64,000 nt of DNA from assembly GCA_038521825.1 (NCBI GenBank), contig JBCBKL010000001.1, positions 124,001-188,000 on the forward strand. The letters are read 5' to 3'. The stretch's first letter is position 1. Every line of letters begins with the position of its first letter. This document shows, piece by piece, positions 26,031-35,389 of this stretch. The DNA is from JBCBKL01 sp038521825 (GTDB taxonomy: Bacteria; Pseudomonadota; Alphaproteobacteria; Rhodobacterales; Rhodobacteraceae). Below the pieces are notes generated by a model. The model was not told the origin of the DNA. It saw nothing but the letters and a program-made list of their open reading frames with translations, and ran no database searches. The position numbers were made by a program, and so were the translations under genes.

Positions 26031-26876
26031 ATGAAACTGGTACGCTACGGCGCGCCCGGCGCGGAAAAGCCGGGGCTGATGGTAGAGGACACGCTGCGGG
26101 ATTTGTCGGGGCTTATCCCCGATATCACCGCGTACACGCTGTCGGATGCGGCGTTGGACAAGCTGCGCGCAGTGGATCCGGCAACCTTGCCGGTGGTCGA
26201 AGGCAATCCCCGCCTTGGCCCCTGTGTGGGGGGCATCGGCAAGTTTCTTTGCATTGGCCTGAACTATTCCGACCACGCGGCGGAGACCGGTGCGGATATC
26301 CCCGAACACCCCATCCTGTTCTTCAAGGCCAACTCGGCCATCGTGGGGCCCAACGACGACGTGGTAATGCCGCGCGGATCGACCCAGACCGATTGGGAGG
26401 TTGAGTTGGGTGTCGTTATCGGCACGACCGCCAAATATGTCAGCAAAGCCGACGCGCTGAACCACGTGGCAGGCTATTGCATCGTTAACGACGTGTCGGA
26501 ACGGCATTTTCAGACCAAGCTGACGGGCCAATGGACTAAGGGCAAATCCTGCGACACGTTCGGCCCGACCGGCCCCTGGCTGGTCACGCGGGACGAAGTG
26601 GCGGACCCACAGGCGCTGGCCATGCATCTTAACGTGAACGGAAAGCGGATGCAGACGGGCAACACCGCCACGATGATCTTTTCCGTCGCCGAGATCATCG
26701 AACATCTGAGCCATCTCTTCACCTTGCACCCGGGTGATGTCATCACCACCGGAACTCCGCCTGGCGTAGGCATGGGGATGAAGCCTGACCCGGTCTATCT
26801 GAAGCCTGGCGATGTGATGGAGCTGGAAATTGAGGGCCTTGGCAAGCAACGTCAGCAGGTCCGGCAAGATGCCTGA
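26031..26876 (+). CDS. Fumarylacetoacetate hydrolase-family protein, 2,4-diketo-3-deoxy-acid hydrolase-like
   Basis: A 281-residue FAH-fold enzyme. CIGLNYSDHAAE holds the conserved histidine, WEVELGVVIG gives the metal-binding acidic residues, and TGTPPGVGMG is the family C-terminal motif. With the SDR and dehydratase it matches the non-phosphorylative route in which a 2,4-diketo-3-deoxy-acid is split to pyruvate and a 2-hydroxyacid. The ATG at 26031 follows a weak site; an upstream TTG-type start is less likely because it would overlap the dehydratase. It overlaps the next gene by 8 bases. Confidence 0.88.
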   Translation: MKLVRYGAPGAEKPGLMVEDTLRDLSGLIPDITAYTLSDAALDKLRAVDPATLPVVEGNPRLGPCVGGIGKFLCIGLNYSDHAAETGADIPEHPILFFKANSAIVGPNDDVVMPRGSTQTDWEVELGVVIGTTAKYVSKADALNHVAGYCIVNDVSERHFQTKLTGQWTKGKSCDTFGPTGPWLVTRDEVADPQALAMHLNVNGKRMQTGNTATMIFSVAEIIEHLSHLFTLHPGDVITTGTPPGVGMGMKPDPVYLKPGDVMELEIEGLGKQRQQVRQDA

Positions 26877-27807
26877 TCTGCTGCTCATCGGTGGCGCGAC
26901 CGATATGATGATGGACCGGTTGCAAGCCGCCTTCAGCGTTCACAAATGGGCCGATCTCGACATGGCTTGGTTGGCCGAGAACGGCGCTTCCATTACCCAT
27001 GTCGCGACCAACGGCCATGACGGTGTCAAGCCCGAGGTCATGGCAGCGCTGCCCAACCTTCAAATGATCTCGTGCTATGGCGTCGGTTATGATGCCATTG
27101 ACGCGCAAGAGGCCGTGCGGCGGGGGATCATGGTCACCCACACTCCGAACGTTCTGAACGAAGAGGTCGCCACGACAGCCGTCATGCTGATGCTGGCCTG
27201 CTATCGCGAGCTTTTGCGCGACGATGCCTATGTCCGGTCCGGCGATTGGGAGGCAAAGGGCAACGCACCCCTTACCCGCTCGGCCGACAACCAGACCGTG
27301 GGGATCCTCGGCCTGGGCCGCATAGGGCAGGCCATCGCGGACAAGCTGGCGCCCTGGAAGGCGACGATCCTCTATCATAGCCGCAGCAGGAAGGATGTGC
27401 CTTACACCTACTGTGATGACCTTGTAGCGATGGCGAAGGCGTCTGACGTGCTGATCTGCATCACTCCGGGTGGAACGGGTACGCGGCATCTGGTGAATGC
27501 GGAGGTGCTCGAAGCACTCGGGTCGCAGGGTACCTTGATCAATGTCGCCCGAGGGTCGGTGGTGGACGAGGCCGCGCTGATTGGGGCCTTGGAGGTCGGA
27601 AAACTCGGCTGGGCGGGGCTCGATGTCTTTGAGGCCGAACCGCATGTGCCCGAAGCGCTGCGCAAGATGCCCAACGTGGTCCTGTTACCGCATGTCGGCA
27701 GCGCAACGATTGAAACCCGCGGGGCCATGGGCCAGCTGACGGTCGATAACTTGCTGCAACATCTCGAAGACGGCACGGTTCTGACACCCGTGCCCGAGTG
27801 CCAGTGA
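26869..27807 (+). CDS. D-isomer-specific 2-hydroxyacid dehydrogenase
   Basis: A 312-residue dehydrogenase of the glyoxylate/hydroxypyruvate reductase group. The cofactor motif GLGRIGQA is near residue 148, the catalytic Arg in NVARGSVVDE, Glu in DVFEAEP and His in LLPHVGSAT. It probably reduces or oxidises the short 2-keto or 2-hydroxyacid released by the FAH-family hydrolase, for example glyoxylate/glycolate. The start overlaps the upstream gene by 8 bases, and the stop overlaps the next start as GTGA. Confidence 0.9.
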   Translation: MPDLLLIGGATDMMMDRLQAAFSVHKWADLDMAWLAENGASITHVATNGHDGVKPEVMAALPNLQMISCYGVGYDAIDAQEAVRRGIMVTHTPNVLNEEVATTAVMLMLACYRELLRDDAYVRSGDWEAKGNAPLTRSADNQTVGILGLGRIGQAIADKLAPWKATILYHSRSRKDVPYTYCDDLVAMAKASDVLICITPGGTGTRHLVNAEVLEALGSQGTLINVARGSVVDEAALIGALEVGKLGWAGLDVFEAEPHVPEALRKMPNVVLLPHVGSATIETRGAMGQLTVDNLLQHLEDGTVLTPVPECQ

Positions 27808-28898
27808 CCAAGATCGCCAAGGTCGAGGCGCGGCTGTTCAGCGTGCCCCTCGACGAGGTTCTGGTTGACGCCAAGCATGGCGATCATTCCCACTTCCATC
27901 TGATCACGGCGACCGTCACGCTCGAAGATGGGCGCAGCGGCACCGGCTATACCTACAATGGCGGGCGAGGCGGACATGCGACCGCCAGCCTGATCAAACA
28001 CGACCTTGCGCCATTCCTGGTTGGACAGGAGGCCGAGGACGTTGAAGCGCTCTACGATGCGATGCAGTGGCATATGCATTATGTAGGGCGGGGCGGTATC
28101 CTCAGCTTTGCCATCTCAGCCGTCGATATCGCTCTCTGGGGTCTGCGTTGCGTGGCAGCGGGCAAACCGCTTTGGAAGATGGCGGGCGGAGCGGGACAAA
28201 GCTGCGATGCCTACGGCGGGGGGATCGATTTGGCCTTTCCGCTGCCAAAACTGCTGCGCAATATTCAGGGCTACCTCGATGCGGGGCTAGGCGCAGTCAA
28301 GATTAAGGTGGGCCAACCGAACGAGGCGACCGATATCGAACGTATTCGGGCGGTCCGCGACCTGATCGGGCACGACGCAGCCTTCATGATCGACGCCAAT
28401 TATTCGATGAGCCGGGACCAGGCGATCTCGCTCGCTCGTGCCGTCAAGGATCAGAACCTGCTGTGGTTCGAAGAGCCGATCATCCCCGACGACTATCCCG
28501 GTTATGCTGTGGTAGCGCGCGATGGGGGTGTTCCGGTTGCGCAGGGTGAAAACCTGCACACGATACACGAATTCGAAATGGCGCTTGATCAGGGCGATCT
28601 GGCCTTTGTCCAACCCGATGCGTCGAACTGCGGTGGTATCACGGGATGGCTGCAAGTCGCCCAACTCAGCCGTCAGCACGGTATTCCGGTCTGTTCCCAC
28701 GGGATGCAAGAACTGCATGTCAGCCTTGTCTCTGCCCAGTCGAATTCCGGCTGGCTCGAAGTTCATTCCTTCCCTATCGACCGCTATACAGAACGGCCCT
28801 TGGTGATAGAGAACAAGCGGGCCTTGGCACCCAATGAACCGGGGATCGGAGTGCAGTTCGACTGGGACAGGCTGACGCCGTTCGAAATCCCGGTCTGA
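27804..28898 (+). CDS. Enolase-superfamily (mandelate racemase-type) acid-sugar dehydratase
   Basis: A 364-residue enzyme if the GTG at 27804 is the start (GTGA overlap); a GTG at 27798 would add two residues. The full mandelate-racemase set is present: K166 and K168 in VKIKVG, metal ligands D197, E223 and E249, then D272 and H299 as the His-Asp dyad and E319 near the end. Such enzymes dehydrate or cycloisomerise acid sugars by proton abstraction. An operon with both an Edd-type and an enolase-type dehydratase may handle two epimers. Substrate unassigned. Confidence 0.88.
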   Translation: MTKIAKVEARLFSVPLDEVLVDAKHGDHSHFHLITATVTLEDGRSGTGYTYNGGRGGHATASLIKHDLAPFLVGQEAEDVEALYDAMQWHMHYVGRGGILSFAISAVDIALWGLRCVAAGKPLWKMAGGAGQSCDAYGGGIDLAFPLPKLLRNIQGYLDAGLGAVKIKVGQPNEATDIERIRAVRDLIGHDAAFMIDANYSMSRDQAISLARAVKDQNLLWFEEPIIPDDYPGYAVVARDGGVPVAQGENLHTIHEFEMALDQGDLAFVQPDASNCGGITGWLQVAQLSRQHGIPVCSHGMQELHVSLVSAQSNSGWLEVHSFPIDRYTERPLVIENKRALAPNEPGIGVQFDWDRLTPFEIPV

Positions 28899-29485
28899 TG
28901 CTCGAATTCGCGGCGGCGGTCTTTTTCCTGATCATCACGCCGGGGCCCGGCGTGCTGTCAACGGCCGGAGTAGGAGCTGCTTACGGCTACCGCGCCGGGC
29001 TCGCCTATGTCGGCGGGCTATTCGTGGGCAACAATCTCGTCTGTGCAATGGTCCTGTCCGGCGTCGCTGCCGCGGCACTCGCTGTGCCTTGGCTTCGGAC
29101 CGTTCTGTTGTTTGGATCGGTCGCGTATCTGCTGTGGCTCGCCTCACGCATCGCGTTCGCGGGCGCGCGGATCGGGTTTGCCGAGCCAAAGGTGCCTCTT
29201 GGGTTCTGGAACGGCGTTGCGCTGCAGCCGATTAACCCCAAAGCCTATGCGGTTAACACCACGCTGTTTTCCGGCTTCGCGTTCATGCCCGAGGCGCTGC
29301 TTGCCGAGAACGCGATCAAATTGTTGATACTCAACGCGATCTGGGTGCCGATCCACCTGCTTTGGTTGCGGGCTGGCGTGACAGTAAGGCGGCTGAACCT
29401 CGCGCCTCAGACCCAGCGGAGGATCAATTTCGCTATGGCTGGCTCGATGCTGATCGTGGTCATGTTGGCGTTGTTTTCAGGGTAG
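28898..29485 (+). CDS. LysE/RhtB-family exporter
   Basis: A 195-residue membrane protein with about six hydrophobic segments. The N-terminal TPGPGVLSTAG motif is the LysE/RhtB hallmark, and FWNGVALQPINPKAY is the internal counterpart. The family exports amino acids and related small metabolites. The ATG overlaps the dehydratase stop (TGATG), so it is the last gene of the acid-sugar operon and may export a by-product. Confidence 0.88.
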   Translation: MLEFAAAVFFLIITPGPGVLSTAGVGAAYGYRAGLAYVGGLFVGNNLVCAMVLSGVAAAALAVPWLRTVLLFGSVAYLLWLASRIAFAGARIGFAEPKVPLGFWNGVALQPINPKAYAVNTTLFSGFAFMPEALLAENAIKLLILNAIWVPIHLLWLRAGVTVRRLNLAPQTQRRINFAMAGSMLIVVMLALFSG

Positions 29486-29501
29486 TACACGACCTAAAAA
29501 G

Positions 29502-30236
29502 TCATGAAGCGGAGGCGCGAACGCGCGCTTTCTCACTTGGCTTTCGCGTGATTCCGTAAGCTTTCCGCGCCGTGACCAGCCGCAGATCCTCTGGGTCCAT
29601 CCCGATGCTCAGGATGGTTTCGCGGTCATAGCGCGCCTTTGCGATGTCCTGATCATACGCGGTGCCAAACAGCCGATCGATCCATCCCATCCCGAAGCTG
29701 ACATGATAGGTGGCGGCGTGGTCCTGGAAGTGATGGACCAGATGGCTTCGGGTGACGCGCTGACCGAACCATCCTTTCGGAACCTTCAGATGCGCCAGCG
29801 TATGGCAGTATTCGTAGAATACGAATGCCGAGATCGACCCCACAAACAAGGCTACGCAAGAGAGGCTAACTGCTGGCAGCGCTCCGATCAGTGGCCAAAG
29901 GACCAACGTGTGCCCCGCAACAGACATCAGAGCGAAGCGGACAGGAAACCAGTGGTCGTCGCCGGTAAAGAACTCCGGATCGGTTGGAAACTCGTGATGG
30001 CCGATATGAGAGCGATAAAGGGCGTTGAATGTGGGCTGTTCCTTCGGCGGTTCGCGGTGATACACGAAGCGGTGCATCACGTATTCGACCAAGAACTGCA
30101 GCAGCACCCCGTAGACAACGGCCAGCAGCATCCCTGGACTAAACACAAAGACCATGACGGCCAAGCCACCAAGCCACAATGGAAAAAGCCGCTGTAGGCT
30201 GCCCATGGCGATCAGGATACGCAGGGTCGGTATCAT
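29502..30236 (-). CDS. Fatty acid hydroxylase/sterol desaturase-family membrane protein
   Basis: A 244-residue integral membrane di-iron enzyme. The histidine clusters HRFVYH, HIGHHEF, HTLAH and HLVHHF are all present in order, with hydrophobic segments between them. A GGAGGA site 8 bases before the ATG supports the start. Family members hydroxylate fatty acyl chains, carotenoids or sterol-like lipids. It is divergent from a sulfotransferase, suggesting that the two might modify the same lipid; this is inference. Confidence 0.85.
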   Translation of the reverse strand: MIPTLRILIAMGSLQRLFPLWLGGLAVMVFVFSPGMLLAVVYGVLLQFLVEYVMHRFVYHREPPKEQPTFNALYRSHIGHHEFPTDPEFFTGDDHWFPVRFALMSVAGHTLVLWPLIGALPAVSLSCVALFVGSISAFVFYEYCHTLAHLKVPKGWFGQRVTRSHLVHHFQDHAATYHVSFGMGWIDRLFGTAYDQDIAKARYDRETILSIGMDPEDLRLVTARKAYGITRKPSEKARVRASAS

Positions 30237-30462
30237 CTTGTTCTTCCTCCAGTCTCACACAGCGGGGGTTGCCACGGAGCAAGTCAATGATGACGTAGCG
30301 TGGACGCTCGCTATTTTCCGAAGCGTATGAGGGCTTGCAGACGCCCGATTTGGCGAGGTCTCTCCGAGCCCAATTTGACCGACAATACATATCTGACGAA
30401 CGTCGACCGCTATATGGGAGCCCCTGCTTTCGCCAATTGGCGGCAGTGTGTATTTGAGGATT

Positions 30463-31344
30463 ATGTTAAGGGACCCCAAACAACCGAGCCGCCGCTATGA
30501 AGGTAGAATCGCTGATCCTGACCGATGGTATTCCTATCGACCGCGTCCGGGTGACATTGTGGTCTCGACACCACCAAAATCCGGAACAACATGGACGCAG
30601 GGCATTCTGGCGATGCTGCTTTCTGGTGATCCTGAAGTGGATGCTGCCGTTTCTCGAAACGCACCTTGGATCGACATCGCCACTGCGGAACAGGACGAAA
30701 TCATTACATCGCTCAATGCGCAAAGGGGACGTCGGCAGGTAAAAACCCATACTCCTTTCGATGGGATCCCGCTTTGGTCGGAGCTGCGCTACATCGCTGT
30801 TTTTCGACATCCAATTGATGTGCACTTCTCATTTAGACGCCACGTCGAAAACATGACGCGGGAAGTGCTCAGAGACATTTACCCGCCCGATGTTCACGAA
30901 GGTTTCCGCATTTTTCTTGAAGGCAACCATCGCGACGGCGCCAGTCTTGAATCCATTATCGACCATTACCGCAGCGCCTTGGAGCTGGTAGGCCAGAAGA
31001 ACTTCTTATGCCTGCACTACGCCGACATGACGGAGGATTTGGAGACCGCTGTTTACAGCATTTCGGAGCACGTGGGAATTTCGCACCCACCTGCTGTCAT
31101 GAACGAATTGATTGACGCTGCAAGGTTCGCAAACATGAGGGAAAACGCGGAGCGATTTGCTATGTCCGCGGGCGAAGGGTTCTGGCGGGACGACTCGGAC
31201 TTTTTTGACAGTGGAACCTCGAACAAGTGGGTCGGTGTCCTCAGTGAGGCGGATCTATCTTTATACGGTGCCCGAATGAGTGCCTTGCTCAGTGCAGAGC
31301 AAAGGCACTGGCTTGAATGCGGAGGCTTTGGCCCGAGAAGTTAA
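30463..31344 (+). CDS. PAPS-dependent sulfotransferase family protein
   Basis: A 293-residue cytosolic sulfotransferase-like protein. PPKSGTTWTQ near residue 36 is the 5'-phosphosulfate loop of PAPS-binding sulfotransferases, FRHPIDVHFSF holds the 3'-phosphate-binding Arg/Ser region, and KTHTPFDG carries the candidate catalytic histidine. The ATG at 30463 has GAGGA just upstream; a GTG at 30448 is an alternative. The coding sequence looks lower in G+C than its neighbours, which may indicate transfer. The acceptor is unknown; a hydroxylated lipid is possible given the divergent hydroxylase. Confidence 0.85.
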   Translation: MLRDPKQPSRRYEGRIADPDRWYSYRPRPGDIVVSTPPKSGTTWTQGILAMLLSGDPEVDAAVSRNAPWIDIATAEQDEIITSLNAQRGRRQVKTHTPFDGIPLWSELRYIAVFRHPIDVHFSFRRHVENMTREVLRDIYPPDVHEGFRIFLEGNHRDGASLESIIDHYRSALELVGQKNFLCLHYADMTEDLETAVYSISEHVGISHPPAVMNELIDAARFANMRENAERFAMSAGEGFWRDDSDFFDSGTSNKWVGVLSEADLSLYGARMSALLSAEQRHWLECGGFGPRS

Positions 31345-31421
31345 AGGTTAACCTGAGTGTTGGCGCGGCCCATGCTACAGCGGGCCCTTTCTACGAACAG
31401 AGGCGCGCACCGCCCAACCGC

Positions 31422-32198
31422 TCACCCCAACCGCCAGACGAACCCGCTCGATCCGAATGCCTCGTACCGCTCCTGCACCAGCGGGTCATGACCCGGGATC
31501 ACACGGCCTGGACTTCCGGCAAGCTCCTGGATCTGCGCGAACCCTTTCACCATGTCCTCTCGATCGACGACGATGGGAAAGAGCAGACCCTGCTCGAAAT
31601 TCTCATAGTAATGAGCGGCATCCGAAGCGAGACACAGCGGCCCGTTTTCCGTCATCACACGCACCGCCTGTAGCCCCCGCGAATGCCCGCCGATCTTGTG
31701 GACGGTGACGCCTGGCGCGACCTCTGCCTCGCCTTCACAAAATTCGACCCGACCTGAATAGACATGCCGCACCATCTCGCACACATGGTCTGCAGTGAAA
31801 GGGTGGCGCAGGTCGGGGTCGCACATGCAGGGGCCCGTAGCGAACGCCATCTCGGCCGCCTGCATGTGGAACCGCGCCGCCGGATAGCGGTCAAGACCGC
31901 CGGCGTGATCGTAATGCAGATGGGTGACGATGACAGCCTCAACCGTCTCCGCCTCGATCCCCAGCACCTCCAGCGACTTGGCTGGATCCCGCAGGATCGG
32001 GCGGCCCCGCCGCTGACCCTCCGCTTTGTCGTACCCCGTGTCGACGATGATGCGCTGCGATCCGTTGTCGAGAACCCAGACAAAGTAGTCCATGCCATGC
32101 GGAGCGGCCGGATGATCGTCGTCAAGAAAGCTCTCGGCCCGTGTCCTGTTGTTCCGCTCCGCGTATTTCAACGCATAGACGCGCCATGCTGCGCTCAT
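31422..32198 (-). CDS. Metallo-beta-lactamase-fold lactonase, AHL-lactonase-like
   Basis: A 258-residue hydrolase with the zinc motif HLHYDHAGG near residue 94, a later GGHSRG histidine, SDAAHYYEN aspartate and a final PGHDP histidine. This full di-zinc set and the small size fit the N-acyl-homoserine lactonase/gamma-butyrolactonase group. A GGGAGGG site precedes the ATG. Because the surroundings are acid-sugar genes, hydrolysis of a sugar lactone is as plausible as quorum-signal degradation. Confidence 0.83.
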   Translation of the reverse strand: MSAAWRVYALKYAERNNRTRAESFLDDDHPAAPHGMDYFVWVLDNGSQRIIVDTGYDKAEGQRRGRPILRDPAKSLEVLGIEAETVEAVIVTHLHYDHAGGLDRYPAARFHMQAAEMAFATGPCMCDPDLRHPFTADHVCEMVRHVYSGRVEFCEGEAEVAPGVTVHKIGGHSRGLQAVRVMTENGPLCLASDAAHYYENFEQGLLFPIVVDREDMVKGFAQIQELAGSPGRVIPGHDPLVQERYEAFGSSGFVWRLG

Positions 32199-32300
32199 AC
32201 CGTTCCCTCCCTCGATATGGGGTCAGGGTACACGCTGACGCGTTTGACGGAACACTTTCCTGCGCCTAGCCTCGATCCGGCACAGACAGGCGGGGCAGAC

Positions 32301-33326
32301 ATGACACTGACGGTTGCGGTCATTGGGCTTGGGTATTTCAGCCAGTTCCACCTTGACGCATGGAACAGATCGCCCGCTGCGCATATCGTTGGGGTCTGCG
32401 ATGGCGACCAAGCCCGGACAGAGGCGCAGGCGCAGGAATTCGACGTGCCGGGCTATACTGATCCCGAAACCCTGCTGGCCCAGACGGACCCGCAAGTCAT
32501 CGACATCGTGGCCCCGCCTCACGCTCATGCCAATCTGATCCGCAGCTGCCTAAAACCCGGGCGGCTGATCATCTGTCAAAAGCCGTTCTGTACTTCGGTC
32601 GACGAGGCGCAAGACATCATCGATCTCGCCGACCAGCACGGGACCCGCATCGTCATACATGAAAATTTCCGGTTCCAGCCGTGGTATAGGGAGATTCAGG
32701 GGTTTCTCGGCTCTGGCCGCATGGGGCCGGTTTATCAGGCCCGTTTTGACCTTCGGCCCGGTGATGGGCGGGGCCCGGCCGCCTATCTCGACCGGCAACC
32801 GGCATTTCAGAAGATGCCCCGTTTACTGATCCACGAAACGGCTGTGCATTTCATTGACGTTTTCCGTTGGCTCTTTGGTCCGATCGAAAGCGTCTACGCC
32901 GACCTGCGGCGGCTGAACCCGGTCATTTTGGGCGAGGATGCCGGGGTCTTGCTGCTGCACCATGCGGACGGGCCCACGACGGTTTTTGACGGCAACCGTT
33001 TATCGGATCATGTCGCCGACAACCTGCGGCATACGATGGGCGAATTCATGATCGAGGGCGAAGGCGGGAAGCTGACGCTGGACGGGAACGGCCAGATCCG
33101 GTTCCGGCTCTTTGGAGCAGACGAGGCCGAAACATTACCGATCACGCGGTCGGTCGACGACGCAGCATTCGGTGGCGGATGTGTTGCTGCGCTGATCAAC
33201 CACGTCATCGACGCGGTCGAACGAAACGCCCCTCTAGAAAACGAAGCCCGCGACTACCTGACTGTCATGCATGTGAGTGAAGCCGCCTACCGCTCTGCCG
33301 CAGAGGGGCGCAGGATCGACCTTTAG
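32301..33326 (+). CDS. Gfo/Idh/MocA family oxidoreductase (copy 4)
   Basis: A 341-residue NAD(P)-dependent dehydrogenase. The Rossmann motif GLGYFSQFH is at residues 9-17, QKPF replaces the usual EKP near 96, and the catalytic region is HETAVHFIDVFRW. The frame is open far upstream, but the first residues of the conserved fold begin at the ATG at 32301. It overlaps the convergent TIM-barrel gene by 4 bases. The substrate is probably a sugar, sugar acid or cyclitol. Confidence 0.85.
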   Translation: MTLTVAVIGLGYFSQFHLDAWNRSPAAHIVGVCDGDQARTEAQAQEFDVPGYTDPETLLAQTDPQVIDIVAPPHAHANLIRSCLKPGRLIICQKPFCTSVDEAQDIIDLADQHGTRIVIHENFRFQPWYREIQGFLGSGRMGPVYQARFDLRPGDGRGPAAYLDRQPAFQKMPRLLIHETAVHFIDVFRWLFGPIESVYADLRRLNPVILGEDAGVLLLHHADGPTTVFDGNRLSDHVADNLRHTMGEFMIEGEGGKLTLDGNGQIRFRLFGADEAETLPITRSVDDAAFGGGCVAALINHVIDAVERNAPLENEARDYLTVMHVSEAAYRSAAEGRRIDL

Positions 33327-34192
33327 GCGTCGCCAAAGAGCGACTTGAAGAGGTTGATCCCCGCGCGGAACCCATCTTCGAAATTACCATTGCCCGGATG
33401 ATAGACGCTCTCGAAACTGATGACACCGTCATAGTCATCAGCACGCAGGGCGTCAGCCATGGGTTGGAACTGATCGGCAAGCTGGCCTTCGCCCATGCAT
33501 TTGACCTCAAGCGTTGCCCGCGGCGTGTCGACCTGCACGTCCTTGATGTGGATGTGACCCAGATAGCCGCCCCGCACTTCGTCATAACCCTCCGGCCATG
33601 CACGTTCGTGACACCAGCAATTGTTGGCAGGGTCCCACAACACCTTCAGCGCGTCTCTGGCATCTAATTCGTCAATCAGCTTGCACGCGGTATAGTTTGA
33701 ATTCACCATAGTACCGTTCCCAGTCTCTACAACCAGTGTAACGCCCTCGGCCCGGGCCAGATCGACGGCCGGTGCGATAATTGGCGGCATCGTATCCCAT
33801 GCACCCTTGGCCACGTTCCAGACCTCGGCGCCTCCTGCGCCCCATAGGATCTGCTCTTTCTTCTGGGTCATGATGCGCACCAAGGGGCTGCCAACGACAT
33901 GAGCCATGTCGATAACCCGCTTAAGGGCATCCATATGTTGGGTATGCAGGGTATCGCCCGGTCGGTTGGCCGTCGTCATTCCTGCAAAAATATGGCGGCT
34001 CAGACAGGACACCGGCTTGCCCCGATCGCGCAGCAGCGCGTCAATCTCTGAGATCTCCTGGGCCGAATGATCACCCACCTCCTTGTCGCCCACGAATTGC
34101 AGTTCTGCATGATCGAGCCCGAACTCATCCATCACATCAACTGCATGGGCCAGATCGCGGCTGATGCCGTCGCAAATGACACCCAGCTTCAT
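33323..34192 (-). CDS. Sugar phosphate isomerase/epimerase-like TIM-barrel protein
   Basis: A 289-residue protein of the AP-endonuclease-2/xylose-isomerase-like fold. Metal ligands can be read at VVETGNG (Glu), LWDPANN (Asp), HIHIKD (His) and ISFESVYH (Glu). Members isomerise or epimerise keto-sugars, hydroxypyruvate or cyclitol intermediates. The ATG at 34192 overlaps the upstream stop as ATGA, so it is coupled to the hydroxyacid dehydrogenase and probably acts on the same compound. Confidence 0.85.
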   Translation of the reverse strand: MKLGVICDGISRDLAHAVDVMDEFGLDHAELQFVGDKEVGDHSAQEISEIDALLRDRGKPVSCLSRHIFAGMTTANRPGDTLHTQHMDALKRVIDMAHVVGSPLVRIMTQKKEQILWGAGGAEVWNVAKGAWDTMPPIIAPAVDLARAEGVTLVVETGNGTMVNSNYTACKLIDELDARDALKVLWDPANNCWCHERAWPEGYDEVRGGYLGHIHIKDVQVDTPRATLEVKCMGEGQLADQFQPMADALRADDYDGVISFESVYHPGNGNFEDGFRAGINLFKSLFGDA

Positions 34193-35103
34193 GACCTTGT
34201 CTCCCGCACGCTTTCGCGGTGCAACTCGGCGCCCACGATCTGTTCGATCACCCGGGTGCAAACCCAGTTGTCGCCGTTCGGATAGCGGGTGCGGCCCGCG
34301 TGAAAAATCTGCATCGCCGACGCAGCGGTATGCAAGGGTACGCCCAGCTCTTCGCCCAGATCCATCGAGATCGTGAGATCCTTGTGCATCGTGTTGATGT
34401 GGCTGCCGGTGCCCTCGAATTGCCGGTCAATGATCTTTTGCAGGGCGTTATTGACCACACCGCACCCCGCCGACGAGGTCGAAAAGACGTCAAGGATTAC
34501 CTGCCCTGGCACGCCCGCTTTGGCGGCAAGGGCGGCGGCCTCGAAAGTCGCCGAAAACTGCGCTCCGATCAGCGATTGCAGACAGGCCTTGACGGTCTGG
34601 CCTTCGCCAGCCTTGGTTCCGACGCGATGGATCGAGGCTGAAACGGCATCCATCAAAGGCGCCATACGATCAAGCACGTCGGCCGCACCCGCCGCCATCA
34701 TGGTCAAAGTTCCGCTCTGCGCGCCGGGGTAACCGCCCGAGACCGGCGTATCGATCATACTGACGCCGGTACCCTCTAGCGCCGCTCCGATCTCGCGCGC
34801 TTCGCTTGGTTTTATCGTCGCCGTCAGCAGGATAACTCCGCCTTCCGACATTGTTTGCGCCAGACCGTCCGGCCCCATGATCACATCGCGAGCCTGTGCG
34901 CCATGCATGACCATCACGAAAACTGCATCTGCCTTGGCCCCGATTTCAGCCACGCTGCCCGCGACCTGGCCGCCCATTTCGCGGAAGGCCTCGATGCGGG
35001 CGGGGAGCAGATCCAATCCCCACGTTTCGAAGCCGTTCGCGAGCAGGTTCTTGGCCAGGCCCGAACCCATATCACCCAATCCGATAATACCAACCGTCGT
35101 CAT
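34189..35103 (-). CDS. NAD(P)-dependent beta-hydroxyacid dehydrogenase (HIBADH family)
   Basis: A 304-residue dehydrogenase with GLGDMGSGL at residues 8-16, substrate loop DTPVSGGYPGA and a catalytic lysine in GQTVKACLQ. The TMHKDLTISMD stretch in the C-terminal helical domain is typical of the family. In L-threonate pathways a protein of this type (LtnD) works with an isomerase-fold enzyme, which resembles this two-gene arrangement, but the kinase and aldolase of that pathway are missing here. Confidence 0.85.
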   Translation of the reverse strand: MTTVGIIGLGDMGSGLAKNLLANGFETWGLDLLPARIEAFREMGGQVAGSVAEIGAKADAVFVMVMHGAQARDVIMGPDGLAQTMSEGGVILLTATIKPSEAREIGAALEGTGVSMIDTPVSGGYPGAQSGTLTMMAAGAADVLDRMAPLMDAVSASIHRVGTKAGEGQTVKACLQSLIGAQFSATFEAAALAAKAGVPGQVILDVFSTSSAGCGVVNNALQKIIDRQFEGTGSHINTMHKDLTISMDLGEELGVPLHTAASAMQIFHAGRTRYPNGDNWVCTRVIEQIVGAELHRESVRETRS

Positions 35104-35389
35104 GCGGTGGTCCTCCCTCCTTGTTTTCAGATGGGGTTTCTAGCGCATCCCATGCGCCGGGCGGGTCCAGTAGACACCCCTGCCCATAGCACCCCTGCCG
35201 TGGGGCAATGTCAGCCTAGCACGGGGTTTGCAGATTAATAGGCGGTTTTTGCGGTGGTCGCCCGAGGTCTTGGCCCGTCGTTATTTGCGTTTGCTGCTCT
35301 AGGTTCAGACGACGCGGACGAAGCTGTCGTTGGCGATGCTAGCCATGCTAGCTAGGACGCAGCAAGGTTCGTCGGAAGTCGAGGCTCGG

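Noticed and set aside
25977..27645. Two long minus-strand open frames
   Set aside because: They are antisense to the FAH hydrolase and 2-hydroxyacid dehydrogenase genes and contain no recognisable motif.
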